From assembly GCF_964275005.1 (NCBI RefSeq), contig NC_092697.1, positions 18,998,638 to 19,062,637 on the forward strand: a stretch of DNA of 64,000 bases, in the 5' to 3' direction. How positions within the stretch are numbered: position 1 is the first letter of the stretch; every line of letters begins with the position of its first letter. The position numbers and the translations under genes are program-made. Origin of the DNA: Diadema setosum. Its lineage: Eukaryota > Echinodermata > Echinoidea > Diadematoida > Diadematidae. Shown in pieces: positions 22,373 to 34,400 of this stretch. The notes under the pieces were generated by a model that saw only the letters and a list, made by a program, of their open reading frames with translations, did not search any database and had not been told where the DNA came from.

Positions 22373-22556
22373 ATGTGTCTGTAGTTTCAATATCAACTAC
22401 TGTTTCAAGAATGGACAGTTTCACATTGTTACTAACCTCTTTGGATGTGTCTGGAGCTCAAGGGTAAAGTTTTTTTTTTTATGGCAACATTGGAACAATG
22501 CCATCCCAAAGATCACAATCAAAGCTATCGAGAACAATCTCAAGGATAATAGAGTC

Positions 22557-23016
22557 AGAGCGGTTACACACGGTCAAAAATTCGTCATTGAATGATGATT
22601 CCAGTGAAAAATAATTCTAGTGACGAATTTTTAGTACGTGTGGAAGCAAATTAGAACCACAAATGCTAATCACAATCACGAATTCAAATTCTAGTCCGGA
22701 GGTGAATTCCAGTGAAGTTTCACTCAAATTACGGTGCGAAATTGGCATGTGTAACGCTTGACCTCCAAAACATCGTTTGAGGGGCGGAGCTTACGTGACC
22801 TTTCAAGCACTTCCGTAGATAATACGCGCTATAAGAACCTCGTTGTTTTGATTGACAAGTCACCAAGGATTACGTAACGCCTTCGCTCGAGAATTCGAAT
22901 TCTAATCACAGTTTTCGAGCGAGCGTGTGTGAGGTCCGATAATTCTAAAGACGAATTGCAATCATCATTACAATGATGATTCAAGTTACGAATTTTCTCT
23001 CGTGTGTAACCGATCT
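22557..23016. mobile_element. Nested MITE with CGGTTACACACG ends
   Basis: TIRs AGAGCGGTTACACACG and the complement of CGTGTGTAACCGATCT, followed by inverted ACGAATTTT blocks. About 460 bp, non-coding, inserted in the same Tc1-like element. Confidence 0.75.
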
Positions 23017-23605
23017 CAGACTATTGGGAGGAGACTTCCACAAGGATGTCATTGCAGTAATGTCTTCAAGGAGAACAGATAGTTCAGAGTCACTTGGCCT
23101 AACCCAGATGCAGGATATGTTGGTTTGATGTTGCAAGTAATGTTTTGAGGGCATTTACCAATGTATTATAAGTAATTTCTACATTCTTGAAACAATCTTT
23201 AATCTGAGTTGGGAACTAGATATCACATGTTGCCATGGACACTCTAAAATCTTTAGCTAATGGAGGTCCTCTTGACAGAAAAAACAGCAAATACATTGGT
23301 CGAGACCTATACAAACTCAATGACCAAACACAACAACATTTCCGCGTCCGTCCTCTGAAAATATTCAATGACATTGACAGTGTTTTCATAAGGGTATGAA
23401 TAATTCTGTAAAGGCCCAGATCCAAATATCTCAACATTTCTATTGTTATGCCAATAAGGTGAAACTGGAATTAATGTCAATTTACAGAGGACAAATAAGA
23501 GTAAAAAGTTAACACCCAATCACCATCACTCCATCCTTCATTTTGTGAGAAATCTGCTCAAAACTAAAAATTTCCAAGGGGTATGAATAATTCTGTAGTT
23601 AACTA

Positions 23606-26089
23606 TATTATATTCTTTTTATTCATATTGGTCTGTAACGGAGCCTGCATTCAGCTTCTTATATACTTCCCCAGGGGTGACATCCACTGTCAGCAGAGGT
23701 AGCCTATTATACAGCGAAAACAGACACTCCGAAATATCATATACTGTCTTTTCTAAAGGGTTTGTGAATTTCTCTTCATTACAAATGCAACATGTGTTCT
23801 TTTTGTTTGATAACTATCGCGGGCGGGGGGGGGGGGGGGCGCACTGGTCTTCCCGAGTGAAAGGGTCCCCGGGGCCCCGTCGTATAGGGCCTATACTGCT
23901 CCTGTGGGGGAATCGACGCCGCGAAGCCGGATTTAGTAGAGCAGTACATAGAAGGGGAATCAGGGTGGAACCCTCAGAATTACTGCAGTTTTTCGTGGGC
24001 TTGTATCTTCCCTCATTTTAAATACGTATTCTATGTAAATTTCTTTTTTGTTTGCTAAAATTGTACAGATACGTATTGTATCATACCAAGCCAGATCTCT
24101 TACAGCTATATACAGGGTGTTGGCGTGGGGCGCATGACCCGACTATCCTTACAATCTATCATTCAGTGCAAATTAAACGAAATGTGGACAGATTGTGTGC
24201 AGATATTTTCATGTGTATGTGGTTAGTTGTTTTGCGCGTTAAAGAATAAATTCATTCCAAAAATAAATCAACTTCAAAAGAAAGAGAAAAAATATTTCCC
24301 ACAGAACTATACAAAAACGAAAAAAAAAATCGGATAAGAAATCAGATAGATTTGAAATTTAATCTCTTTTGGGAGACATTTCTTGACCATTACTTTCAGC
24401 AAGTTGACGATGGACGGTCATGCTGTCATAATTCCCGATTTATTTCGTATGGGCCTATAGAAATGACGAAAATCTCATATTTCAGCTGCCTTAAAACCAT
24501 CTAAAGTAAAAAAAGAACAAATGTTAACTCTGACATCTTGGTGTGGGAACCTCTTTGTATTAGCTAAAAATAGCATTTTTTTTTTGTCCGAATTTCAGAT
24601 ATAACATAGGGCCTATATAAAAAAAAATGTTCGAGTTACTATGTATCACATAACATTTCTACAATATAAGAAAAATTGCAATACTATCAGATACATGTAT
24701 CACGAATTTTCTCAATAAACCATAATCATGTAGAAATGATTTCATATAATAAAACTATTGTTCACACTTCGTATATTTAACAATACTTAACATTGATTAT
24801 ACTGATTAATACTTTATTTTGCTTTTTTATTTTGACAAGAATTGGGTTATCTACTCTAGCGGATCTAAGAATGTTCCATCGTTCACATTTACTGTAGTGA
24901 TTTTTGTCTTTCAAAATCAAGAAAACAAATACTGTACAACACGTAGGTCCATCTAAGTAGTCCTAAATAAAAAAAAAAATAATAAATGTAAGGTAATTGT
25001 ATCATGATTATTTGTAGTATGGATTTTTTTTTTCTTTTTTAGATAATATCTTCACGAATTATCATGGGAAAATTCACCACAATCCCATAAACTTGTACTT
25101 GCATTTCACACGACAGCGCAGAAAAACGATAGATTTTGTCCTCAATACACTCATCTTGCTCGGGAGTACGCTTTCGGGAGGGAGGGGGAGGGAGGGGGAG
25201 GGAGTTCGGCGTAACCTCGTACATGGCTATTTGATAACTTGCATGTCAACAATCATTCCTTCCCCTTTTTCCAGTTTGAGGGCTTTATGATCCACAATAA
25301 AAATTTTGAAACATATTTAAATTACATAAATCATTATCTTTTCTAAAATATCTATTTATATTTTATGCAATGTGCCTCTTGAAAATACCTTGGCTGGATA
25401 TTATGCGCGGAATATTTGGATTGTGTACACGTACGTATTGTACGTGACTCGTAATTCCGTACACATACGTATCTACTGGTATACTTGGGTGACCCGCACC
25501 TCGTCATAGTTAATGTTTGCGCATATTTGAATCACATTTTGCCACTGAAATTCTTTAAAATCCAACTCACATACAGGAAAAATGCTGAAAATTCCAATGG
25601 AATCACAAGTTCACTGAACGATATCGAAAATTTGCAGCTATCGTCGTCAAACGCGAACGGTGCAAAAATGTTGCGCGCTAAGGAAGGGGCCCGCAACTCG
25701 TCACCCGTGCTCCCATAGACAAAGCACGTAAAAGACGTGTGCGGGTGACCGTGATGCTCCCATAGACATACACGTAAAAGATGCTGCGGGGACAGTGGTG
25801 ATATATATAACACGTATTCCGATTAAATTTCAGATTTTCGCGAAAAACTGTTCGGTTTTCACCACAATTTGCTTGGTTGTGGTAGCCCTGCCAAGTTTCA
25901 AGCGTACTGAACACAGTCCCGGGCATAAATTTTTGCTTAGTGCGCTTAAAACAATTTTAAGCGGGGTGACGGTATTCGGGCCCCTGACGAGGTGCGGGCA
26001 CCTCGCTATACTGCTGCAGTGCATGCACTGCGTGGTGATATGATCGGCAATGCCGAAATCTAACGTTATATGTATATATGACGGCAGAC
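23606..26089. other. Intergenic; no recognisable gene
   Basis: AT-rich DNA with a G run at 23824-23839 and GGGAGGGA repeats at about 25176-25202. From 25488 to 26005 there is an inverted pair (GGTGACCCGCACCTCGTCA facing TGACGAGGTGCGGGCACCTC) that may mark a further element. Inside it, CTCCCATAGACA...ACGTAAAAGA is repeated twice (25709-25795). No exon supported. Confidence 0.5.
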
Positions 26090-26251
26090 TGGAGTTGAGC
26101 TGGCTGGAGCATCTGCTACTAGTATTTCCGTATCCAATAATAGAGTCTATAAGGAGATATCTTGAGTTTTAGCGCAATCTTCGACGTCCGATCGGCAGAA
26201 GGCTGCTTATCATTTTTCTTGTTCACAAGAACGGTAACGCCAACGGAGTCG
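26090..26251 (+). promoter_or_regulatory. Candidate STIL promoter / 5' non-coding exon
   Basis: A locally CpG-richer stretch (to about 26310) contains a very strong splice donor, GGAGTCG/gtaagta at 26252. It lies 1.95 kb upstream of the first coding STIL exon, which itself has an acceptor just before it, so a spliced leader exon is expected. The transcription start is not visible; this is inference. Confidence 0.4.
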
Positions 26252-26394
26252 GTAAGTAACCGCGTCCAGCCCGAACGCGAAATGGAGCGTCGGGCCGGCC
26301 TGTTACTAGTGTAGGGGCGGGCGCCTGGCTGTATAGAACACTAGAAGCCTACGGTAGATGTTTGGTAGATGTTTGGAAAGATTATAGAGCAAGA

Positions 26395-26490
26395 CACAAG
26401 ACACAAGAGAGGTCACAAACCACTACAAGAAGAAATTCATTTTACATGCGTATCAGGAAACCATGGAATAGTTTACCTAGAAATTTATGC
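26395..26490 (+). repeat. LINE 3'-end fragment
   Basis: One frame reads RTQERSQTTTRRNSFYMRI then RKPWNSLPRNL, which resembles the extreme C-terminus of jockey/CR1-like reverse transcriptases (NSFF.R....WN.LP). It is a tiny remnant. Confidence 0.45.
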
Positions 26491-26779
26491 ACCCACGTGA
26501 CCCAGTGTCTTCAGTTTTGAAATTGGTTTGGATAATTCTGGGACAACTAGTCTAATAAAATTTAAGTTTGACACCACGCCACCTGGTCATGACCCAGCTC
26601 ATCGTAAGGACTGAACCTGGATCTGAATACAGAGGCTCAGCCTGCGTTCAGAAGCTTCCATAGGTATCCATACAGTGTGTAGGTAGGTAGGAGATGTTAC
26701 TTGTTAGTTGTTGATTGTAAACTATCGTAGCGCCTGCGGGGACTGGGAGTCGGGACGTGTACAGTAGTATGAGGGTTTA

Positions 26780-27010
26780 TTACTCTATGAGGTGGTTGGT
26801 AGCTCAGGAGACGAAGAGGAGACGACAACAATACTACAGATTAACACCTCTAACGTTACAGTGTAGAACCCAAGCATATCTTCATAGTTTCTGGCCACAA
26901 ACCATCAAAGACTAGAGCACCCTGCCTATTGAAACCAAAGATGATGCCATATTCAAATGCGAATTTCTTCACTTTGTCTCCCTCTACAAATTTGTAAGTG
27001 AAGAAACTCA
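26780..27010 (+). repeat. Second LINE 3'-end fragment
   Basis: Reads RTQAYLHSFWPQTIKD-stop-STLP-IETKDDAIFK, again matching the C-terminal pattern of non-LTR reverse transcriptases (FFP.TI.DWN.LP), with an in-frame stop where W is expected. The following words GAAGAAACTCACATTTGAAC and CTTCACCCCTCTGAAT recur at 27306-27345. Confidence 0.5.
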
Positions 27011-27059
27011 CATTTGAACATTCACCCCTCTGAATTATAACTTTAATAATAATATCTTT

Positions 27060-27357
27060 CTTTCAATATGCCTTGTCCGCCTTGGACTACTTAACATAAC
27101 AGTGTCGGAATTTCGGAGCTTGGGTATTTGTTCCATGTTTATCGTGTCACTGCCGGCAACCGGGGACAGCCTGGTGGTAGTGTCGCTGCCCAGAAAGCAG
27201 TAGATGACAGGTTAGAGTCCCACTGGTTCCTTTTTCCGACATGTTTGTTAATTTACAGATCAGCAGTTGCGATCTTAACAAATTTAATTTGTAGTGGGGG
27301 ACAAAGTGAAGAAACGCGCATTTGAACCTTCACCCCTCTGAATAATATCTTTCTTTC
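27060..27357 (+). repeat. Dispersed repeat R2, uninterrupted copy
   Basis: The stretch from GCCTTGTCCGCCTTGGACTA through TTAACATAACAGTGTCGG and CCCAGAAAGCAGTA matches, in reverse complement, 36180-36350 plus 37122-37148. In that other copy the TTAA is split by a 767-bp element. This copy is therefore the empty-site form. Confidence 0.75.
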
Positions 27358-27612
27358 ATATCGTCGCTGGGGTGACAAGACCTTGTATCTGCAATTTTGG
27401 TGAAAATGACTTTTTTGGATTAATGGTCAAATAATGGGTTAAGTGATGTCCTGTCCAAATCCAAACTGTCTTACTCCAAAAATGAAGCCACCACAGCATG
27501 TCAAAGGAAAGGCTATCCCATTCGCCACAGTGCTTTGGCCGCCATGTTTTTTGGCTCTCCTGAACATTTGACATTTTGTAGATACGAGGTCTTGTCGCCC
27601 CAGCGACGATAT
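27358..27612. mobile_element. 255-bp MITE with 37-bp TIRs
   Basis: The left end ATATCGTCGCTGGGGTGACA (then AGACCTTGTATCTGCAA) is mirrored at the right with three differences. Non-coding. It is inserted directly after the R2 repeat. Confidence 0.85.
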
Positions 27613-28206
27613 GCCATCTTCTTAAAAAATTTCAATCCTCCTTTGATTGGAAGCAAATTAATCTGTGTCAACACCACACTAACACTAACTAGTAACAGTA
27701 TCAGTAACACTTAGTCATGTTTGGACTGAAGACTCATTTCTGTACATTTTTAGCTTTACGCTAATGACAGTGAGCATGGTGAGAAATCATTTGTCAGATC
27801 AGTGTACGTAGGCCTAGCAGAACTTAAAAGAATCTAAATTCTTTTCTTCTCATATGATGTTCTAGAAACTCCATTTAGTGGGTGCTAACATGCATTTGTT
27901 GAAGCTTAAATTCTACCATTTACATTGTCTGTCTAAGAAAAGTCTGGCTCTTGATTTGTAACCCTAGACTCTACTCTTCAAAAAATGCAGTTCACAAATA
28001 GGTGTAAAGATTAACAATGCTTTTCCATCAAGCATTCTACTACTACAGTGAAATACTAGGTACCATCTAACTATACACAGCCCAGTCGCTGTATGTAGCT
28101 GTATTCGCACAGCGTATTAACAGCGTCTGGTCGGGCTAGGTACCATCATAAACTTACATTGTAGATCCATTTGAATAACTTCTTTCTTGCTTTGTGTTTT
28201 TCATAG

Positions 28207-28437
28207 ATTTCAGTTGGGGTGCAACTTGACACACATTGTTCCGAGACACTGGAGGCTCATACTGTATGTCAACAGGACATACAAAATGACAAGTCTCTAT
28301 TCTCATAGAGTAGCAGGACCAAAGGAGTCTTCTTATTTTCCTGTGGTACAGCCACAAACTCTTGATGCCGGTCCTAAATCAGCACATCAAAGTGAATGTC
28401 GCCCCTTCAAACTTCCCCAGACGAGGAGTGTATTGTG
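28207..28437 (+). CDS. STIL: STIL first coding exon (with 5' UTR)
   Basis: Acceptors at 28205-28206 or 28212-28213; donor TG/gtaatg at 28438. The likely start is ATG 28286 (acaaaATGa, A at -3): [14 protein letters not shown], ending [13 protein letters not shown] with the W codon split. This matches PFHFPPSKCALW of human STIL. An upstream ATG at 28266 opens a 7-codon uORF whose TGA overlaps the start codon. The frame is open upstream of 28286, so a longer N-terminus is possible. Confidence 0.75.
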
Positions 28438-31400
28438 GTAATGTTTAGTGCCTGTTTATGGACAAATCATTTATGGTGTAATGATGTCGTGCAATGGTAA
28501 TAAAAAAAGAAACAAAAATTAGTTTTTACAATTTGATCTGCTTTTTGAAAACACTGGTGTGATAGAATGTACAAATGGGTACCATACCCTCCTGGAAATC
28601 CCCCAAAGTTCCCCAGATTTGCTGTGTTCCTCTTGGATAATAGTCTGCAAGAATGTGTGGAAGGTGAACTTCCAATACTCAGGTACATGCGAGACCCCAG
28701 GTTGCTTATTTTGTATATAAAATTGCAATCAGTGAGTATCTAAATTTACCGGTAGTCAAAGTCAATATGATATGACAACATGTACAGATATGATGTCAAG
28801 GAATTAGCTGACAAGTTTTCAAAAGTCACTTACATGTACAGTCAAAATAAAAACAAGTAGTCCAGTACTCCTCTCAAGGTCTTGGCTATATTAAGGATGT
28901 TTATATTTATAAACATTCTCCAAGGCAGAGGAAATTATTATTATCATTATCATCATTATTTTTTTTTTTTTTTTTTGAGGGAGTGGGCAGGGGGAGAAGG
29001 GTACAAATTCAAGGTAAATTATGTTGTTTGTTTGTGTGTTTTTTTTTTTTGGGGGGGGGGGGTCGGGTGCTAATTTCAAACATGGAGTGGCTACTTCAGT
29101 GTCCATGAGAACACCACTAATCATAGTGAGAGCAGTGAGATATAATTATCTACAGTACATGTATTTTCTGTATGTTTTCGTAGGGACCAGACACCAATTG
29201 GGTCACAGAGTGTTCTTCATGCTACCCAGAACAGGTTAGTGAATTCAGTCTATTAAGAAATTAGTTGAAACTGCTGGTTGTGAGCTGTGAAGTTACTTAT
29301 AGAATGAAGGGGTTGTTTGTTTGTTTGTTTGTTTGTTTGTTTGTTTTTAAAGCAGACAAACTTTCTAAGTGGCTAACTTAGAAAGTAGTAAATGTTATCA
29401 AGTAGTTTGTTTATAAAATATTAATTTTTATGTTTCAAAATTGTAGCATATTTTTAAATGCGGAGTGACATTCTAAGGTGCTATACTTTCGGAACAGTAA
29501 ATATACAATGCATTCAGGCTTTTATTGTTATCTAAGTAAGTGAAGTCTTGGCAGTGATGTCAAAACCACAAAGAAAAGAAAAGTGCTTTGTGTCTTTGTA
29601 TATGATACGCCAGAAAGCTCTACGATGTCTAAGAAGAAATACCTAAATACAGTAGCTCACACTATTGGATTTACCATTCCTAGATTCCTTTATTTTTTTT
29701 GGCTATCACAATGATTGTGCAAACAGACTGAAAAATCACCAAATGCCACAGTACAATGAAAGCTTCACTCCCGCTTTTATTCCTCTCACATGTAGCTCGC
29801 ATTGTATGGTGATTGAATGTCAAGCTGTGTTCCTTATTGGATTTTTGAGTAAATTCTGAGTTTTTGTCATTGTTTTGTGTGCAAAAGTCACGTCTGTACC
29901 GTAATGTAGCTACTGGTCATTTGAAAGAAAAATAATTGAAAAGAAAAATAATAATAGATAATTTATCATTTAAGATTTACATCATTGCAAAGCTTAGAAT
30001 TTTCTCTGCACTTTGCTCTTTGCCTGTCCAGCATAACAAAAATCAATAGAAAGTTAACTAGATTTGAAAAACAGTGTTTTCCTGAAGCATGCGTGCATTG
30101 CAGGGGTTTTTTATCTTTGTGTATTATAAAAATAGTTAATGAGTTTGCTGATTATGTTTAATAGTCTTCACAAATTTATCATAATTAGATTAAAAAGGAC
30201 AAGATGAGCTTTTCCAGATCTTGATTTGGTCTTATTTTAGAGCTTTGCAATTGTTACACAGAACATGTGTGATACTTTGCCACTTTATATATGATAGTAA
30301 TTTTCCCAAATCACTCACTATTTTCCTCATTTTTATCTTAGTTCTCCTGTTTGTTTGTTTTTTTCTGAAATCAGGCTGGCTCACATTGCTTTGTATTACC
30401 TTGACATTTACTTTTGTATACAAACATGTCAGTTATTATTTGCAACGTGCATAAAAGCTAGAAAATTATTTGTTTTGGACTGTCAGTCGCATCCATAGGC
30501 AGAATAAATGTGACATCATTGACATCTTGGCAAAAACCATCCCTGCTAACAAGCTAGCCATTTTTTAAAGTACCCTGTGTGGCTTGCAAAAACCAAGCAC
30601 ATTTCCAAGCATTTTTACATGAAAGTAGTGATTTGTTTCGTCTTGTTTTGTTTTGTTATTTCCTTGTAGAAACATATCACTTCACATCTCTGAGGCAGCA
30701 CTGAGGTTGGCCCACCGTCATGCCCAGCAGACTGACAGCAAACCATGCACAGGTTTCTTGCTGGGATCAGTTCAAGTAGATGCAGGTTAAAACACATATT
30801 TCCTTGTTTGATCTCGGTTTGATTACCTTTTTGTTCTTTTCACCTAAAAGGGAAATTATATGAAGATGGTGCAATGCTCACTCCTCTGCTTTGCCAGGCC
30901 TATGGGAGTCGAAGACCCGGTAGCGTGGGAATACCATAAAGTGGGAAGGCTGACCTGGCTCGGTTATATTTGAGAACCCCCGTAACGAATTGTATACAGC
31001 ACTCTCACTGATCTCAGTGTAAGTACACATACAGCAGAAGAATCTGGACTGGAATCAACTGTTACTTTTATAGCATACACTTCGATGCACATATCTTTGG
31101 AATGTAAGCCGATGGGCAAATGAATTGGGTCTACCATGAATCTCCATATCACTGGTCCTCATGTAAATTACCCCTACATACATATGCTCCAGGTAGTTTT
31201 CTTTCTTACCTTATTTGCAGTTAATGGTACACTATATTCACTATACACTCATAAATCTAAATGCAGTCCGTTTGGCTGTTACGTCTCTTTTGTGGCATAT
31301 TTTGATTCCACTTACAATAGCATCAAAGTTATATTAACTTTGGTCCTGGTTTAGTTCGGGGTTGAGAAAGATTTACATCAGCGACAGTGATTAGTCTATT

Positions 31401-34400
31401 TTGTGAAGACTACCAACATTAAATTCAATGTGTCAAAGATTGGTCTTTCAAGCTCAGTGGCATTTCTGAAATGTTGCTTTACCAGTGTAGTTATCTTTAG
31501 TATCCAGTTTGTTTGTTTAATTACAAGTTACAGCAGAATTTGTAGTTAAGTTGCACACTTTGATATTTCAGAGTAAGGAGTTAACGGTAATGTGCTGCAT
31601 ATAAATGTAAAAGCGACATGTGTAATGTCTTTTCCAAGATGGTTTAGATGGGAGTGTGATGGAGATTGACAGAGAGGAATACACTGTATTTACCTCAAAT
31701 GAAATATTGCTCATTGGCTCTTTCAGATGAAGATGGACTGACAGTAACCCTGGATCGGTTCGACCCAGGACGGACTATCCCTGGGCGTGCCTCCTGCCTC
31801 CCAACAGCAAGACTCCCTGGAGATTTCCTGGTTCCATTCATTCTATTCCTGGCAGAGGGAGACATCTCAGCCACACACCGAGTGGAGGACTGTGCAGTAG
31901 CCTTCAAGGTTTGTAGCAGCCAGTTAAAGAGGAAATCCACTCCAAAAATAAATATACTTCAAAAGAAAAAGAAAAATATTCCCTACAGAACGATACAATC
32001 ATGACAAAAATTGGATAAGAAATGAAGTAAATATGACATTTTGAAATTTCACATTTAAAAAAAACAACATTTCTTTAAATCTTAATGCACCCTATAAATA
32101 GAGAACATACCAAATCCAGTCATAAAACTCTCTCCCTGCCAAGACCACTGTCAGTGATGCTTTACAATTTCACAGTGTTTTGCACAGAGAGGATTTTGGT
32201 CTACCATGTGTCATGCGTCATGTGTAAACTTTTCTTACATTTTCAGAACAGCCCATGACATATTTTCACCAAACTTGGCCGATGGCATCCCTAGGGTAAT
32301 TGGGTCCCAATTTGATCAATGATAATAATAATAATAATACAGGGTACTTATAATGCGCCAGTTCCACATAGTTAACGTGCTCAAGGCGCAGTAGAAGAAG
32401 TAAGTTATGAAATACAAAAATCCTTACACAAACATGCACATGAAAATGAATGACACAATAATGATAATGAAAAAATATACATCATAATATACAATTCTAC
32501 TGGAAAATGGTCATGAACAAATGAGTCTTGAGGGCAACTTTAAAGGAGTCAACATTCGAAATGTGACGGATAGCTTGAGGCAACTGATTCCACAGGTAAG
32601 GTCCAGCATGTGCAAACGACCGATCCCCCCATAATTTCTTCGTTTTTGGAACAACAAGCAATCTACAATCGGATGACCTTAAACATCTGGAAGGATTATA
32701 AAATGTCAGTAAATTAACATTGTACTCTGGGGCAGATCCATGTATGCAATGAAAAACAAATAGTAATAGTTTAAATACAATGCGAGATTCAACAGGTAAC
32801 CAATGCAATGAGGACAAAACAGGGGTAATGTGAGTATTTCTCCTGGTAAGGGTAACAACGCGGGCTGCTGAATTTTGCAATTTTTGTAACCGTGAAAGTT
32901 GAGATTGTGGTAGCTGAAATAGGAGTGCATTACCAAAGTCAAGTCGTGATGATATAAGAGCACTAACTATTTTTTCTGTGGCTGAACGAGTTAAATACTT
33001 GCGAATAATGCCCAAATTGCGTAACTGATATCTCACGGATTTACAGACAGCAGAGATCTGAACAGACATGGACATTGTAGAATCAAATAATACTCCAAGA
33101 TTTCTACATGATTTAGATGGAGCAATAACCACATTATTGTCAACCGTTAAAGAAGGAAGACTAACCTTGTCAAGTAGAACCTTGGAACCAATAAATAACA
33201 ACTCTGACTTTTCCTGATTTAACTTCAATGAATGCGAGCTCATCCACTATATGATATCATGGATGCAAGCCTCAAGTTTCTGAATGATGTCAACGACATT
33301 TGTTTGGGTAGGTAGAAATGATGTATATATCTGGATATCATCAGCATAACAATGATAGTTAAAAGAAATGGGTACAATGCACCCATTTCCCATATTTTGA
33401 TGTTCTTTGTTTAAATGCATGGTTAAATTTTCTACCAACTTGGCAGATATCACCAGTGTGATAGAATATGAAAATGGACACCATGCCCACATGGGGGCCC
33501 TAAAGCCCCCAAGTTTGCTGTGTTCTTCCTAGTCTTCAAGAATGCACAGAACAATAACTTATGTTATATGCATGAGTGCTAGACCCACTGAGTCTTTTTC
33601 TTTTGAAAAATCCTTATTTTTAACAATTCATTGTGACTGTCAATTCCATTCTATTGAGAGCTTTATGATACTCAAGGGTAAAAAATCAGTCTTGTGCTAA
33701 TGCCAGTTTAGATTTCAAATTAAGTACAAAATGGTCTACTTGAGGTATATACATACAACTTTGTAAGGTATTTTGTAGAATGCGTGCACATGTTAGTCAA
33801 ATTTATGTGTGATTCTTAGTAGTTTGATTTTTAGATAGAAAACAATGACATCAGCATGCGATGAAGGAGTAATATGCTTTCAGTGCCATAACCATTTTGT
33901 TTTAAAACAAAAGCAGATCAACTGACATTTATTTCGTACATTCTAACTTTAACCCCCCCCCCCCCCCATACAGCTGTTGGAGAGTAACTACAGCAGCCAT
34001 GGGCCAGTAGATCCCTCCAAGAGTCTTGCTCTTCGCCTTCTTTGCCGCTGCCACAGCAGTGAGGATGATGTGACCTTCTGTCTGCACTTTGGGGCTCTCA
34101 CCATGGCGACCAGATTTGCTGCCACACCCGTCAGACCAGTACCTTTCATACCAACAGCCCTGGCAAGGAATCTTTTGGGACCACTCCCACTCAGCGATGT
34201 ACAGGGTAAATACAGAACAGGGTAAGATTGCAAACCCTCTGTGTCTTAAAGTAGTTCTCCTGGAATCCTTCAAGTACAGGATTTGTACAAGCCTTAAAAA
34301 GTGCTAAAGTTTGAAATCGTAATAGTGTTTTGCCATTTAAAAGTCCTGGAAATGTGTTTCAATTTAGAAAACATAGTTTTTGGATTGTACTTGGATTTTT

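Larger units (their letters stand above)
20856..23605. mobile_element. Tc1-like DNA transposon remnant with long IR/DR-type ends
   Basis: About 235-bp terminal inverted repeats: CAGTTAACAACAAAAGTATT at the left, and at the right the complement of a copy starting TAGTTAACTACAGAATTATT, flanked by TA. Inside each TIR the outer motif (ATTCATACCC) recurs near the inner end (ACAGAATTATTCATACCC, about 21048 and 23390). That is the inverted-repeat/direct-repeat layout of Sleeping Beauty-type Tc1 elements. No intact transposase could be recognised in the 2.75 kb. Two other elements are nested inside (21785-22372 and 22557-23016). Confidence 0.75.
32240..33560. repeat. R3-type repeat split by a LINE
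   Basis: 32265-32310 (TTTTCACCAAACTTGGCCGA, then ATGGCATCCCTAGGG) and 33450-33560 (CCAGTGTGATAGAATATG, CACCATGCCCACATGG) are the two halves of a copy resembling 42340-43215. The LINE fragment sits between them. Confidence 0.6.

Noticed and set aside
31695..31940. Minus-strand 81-aa ORF, and others opposite STIL exons (33988-34233, 50470-50775, 52566-52898)
   Set aside because: Shadows of the STIL exons, whose plus-strand frames match the family and have splice sites.
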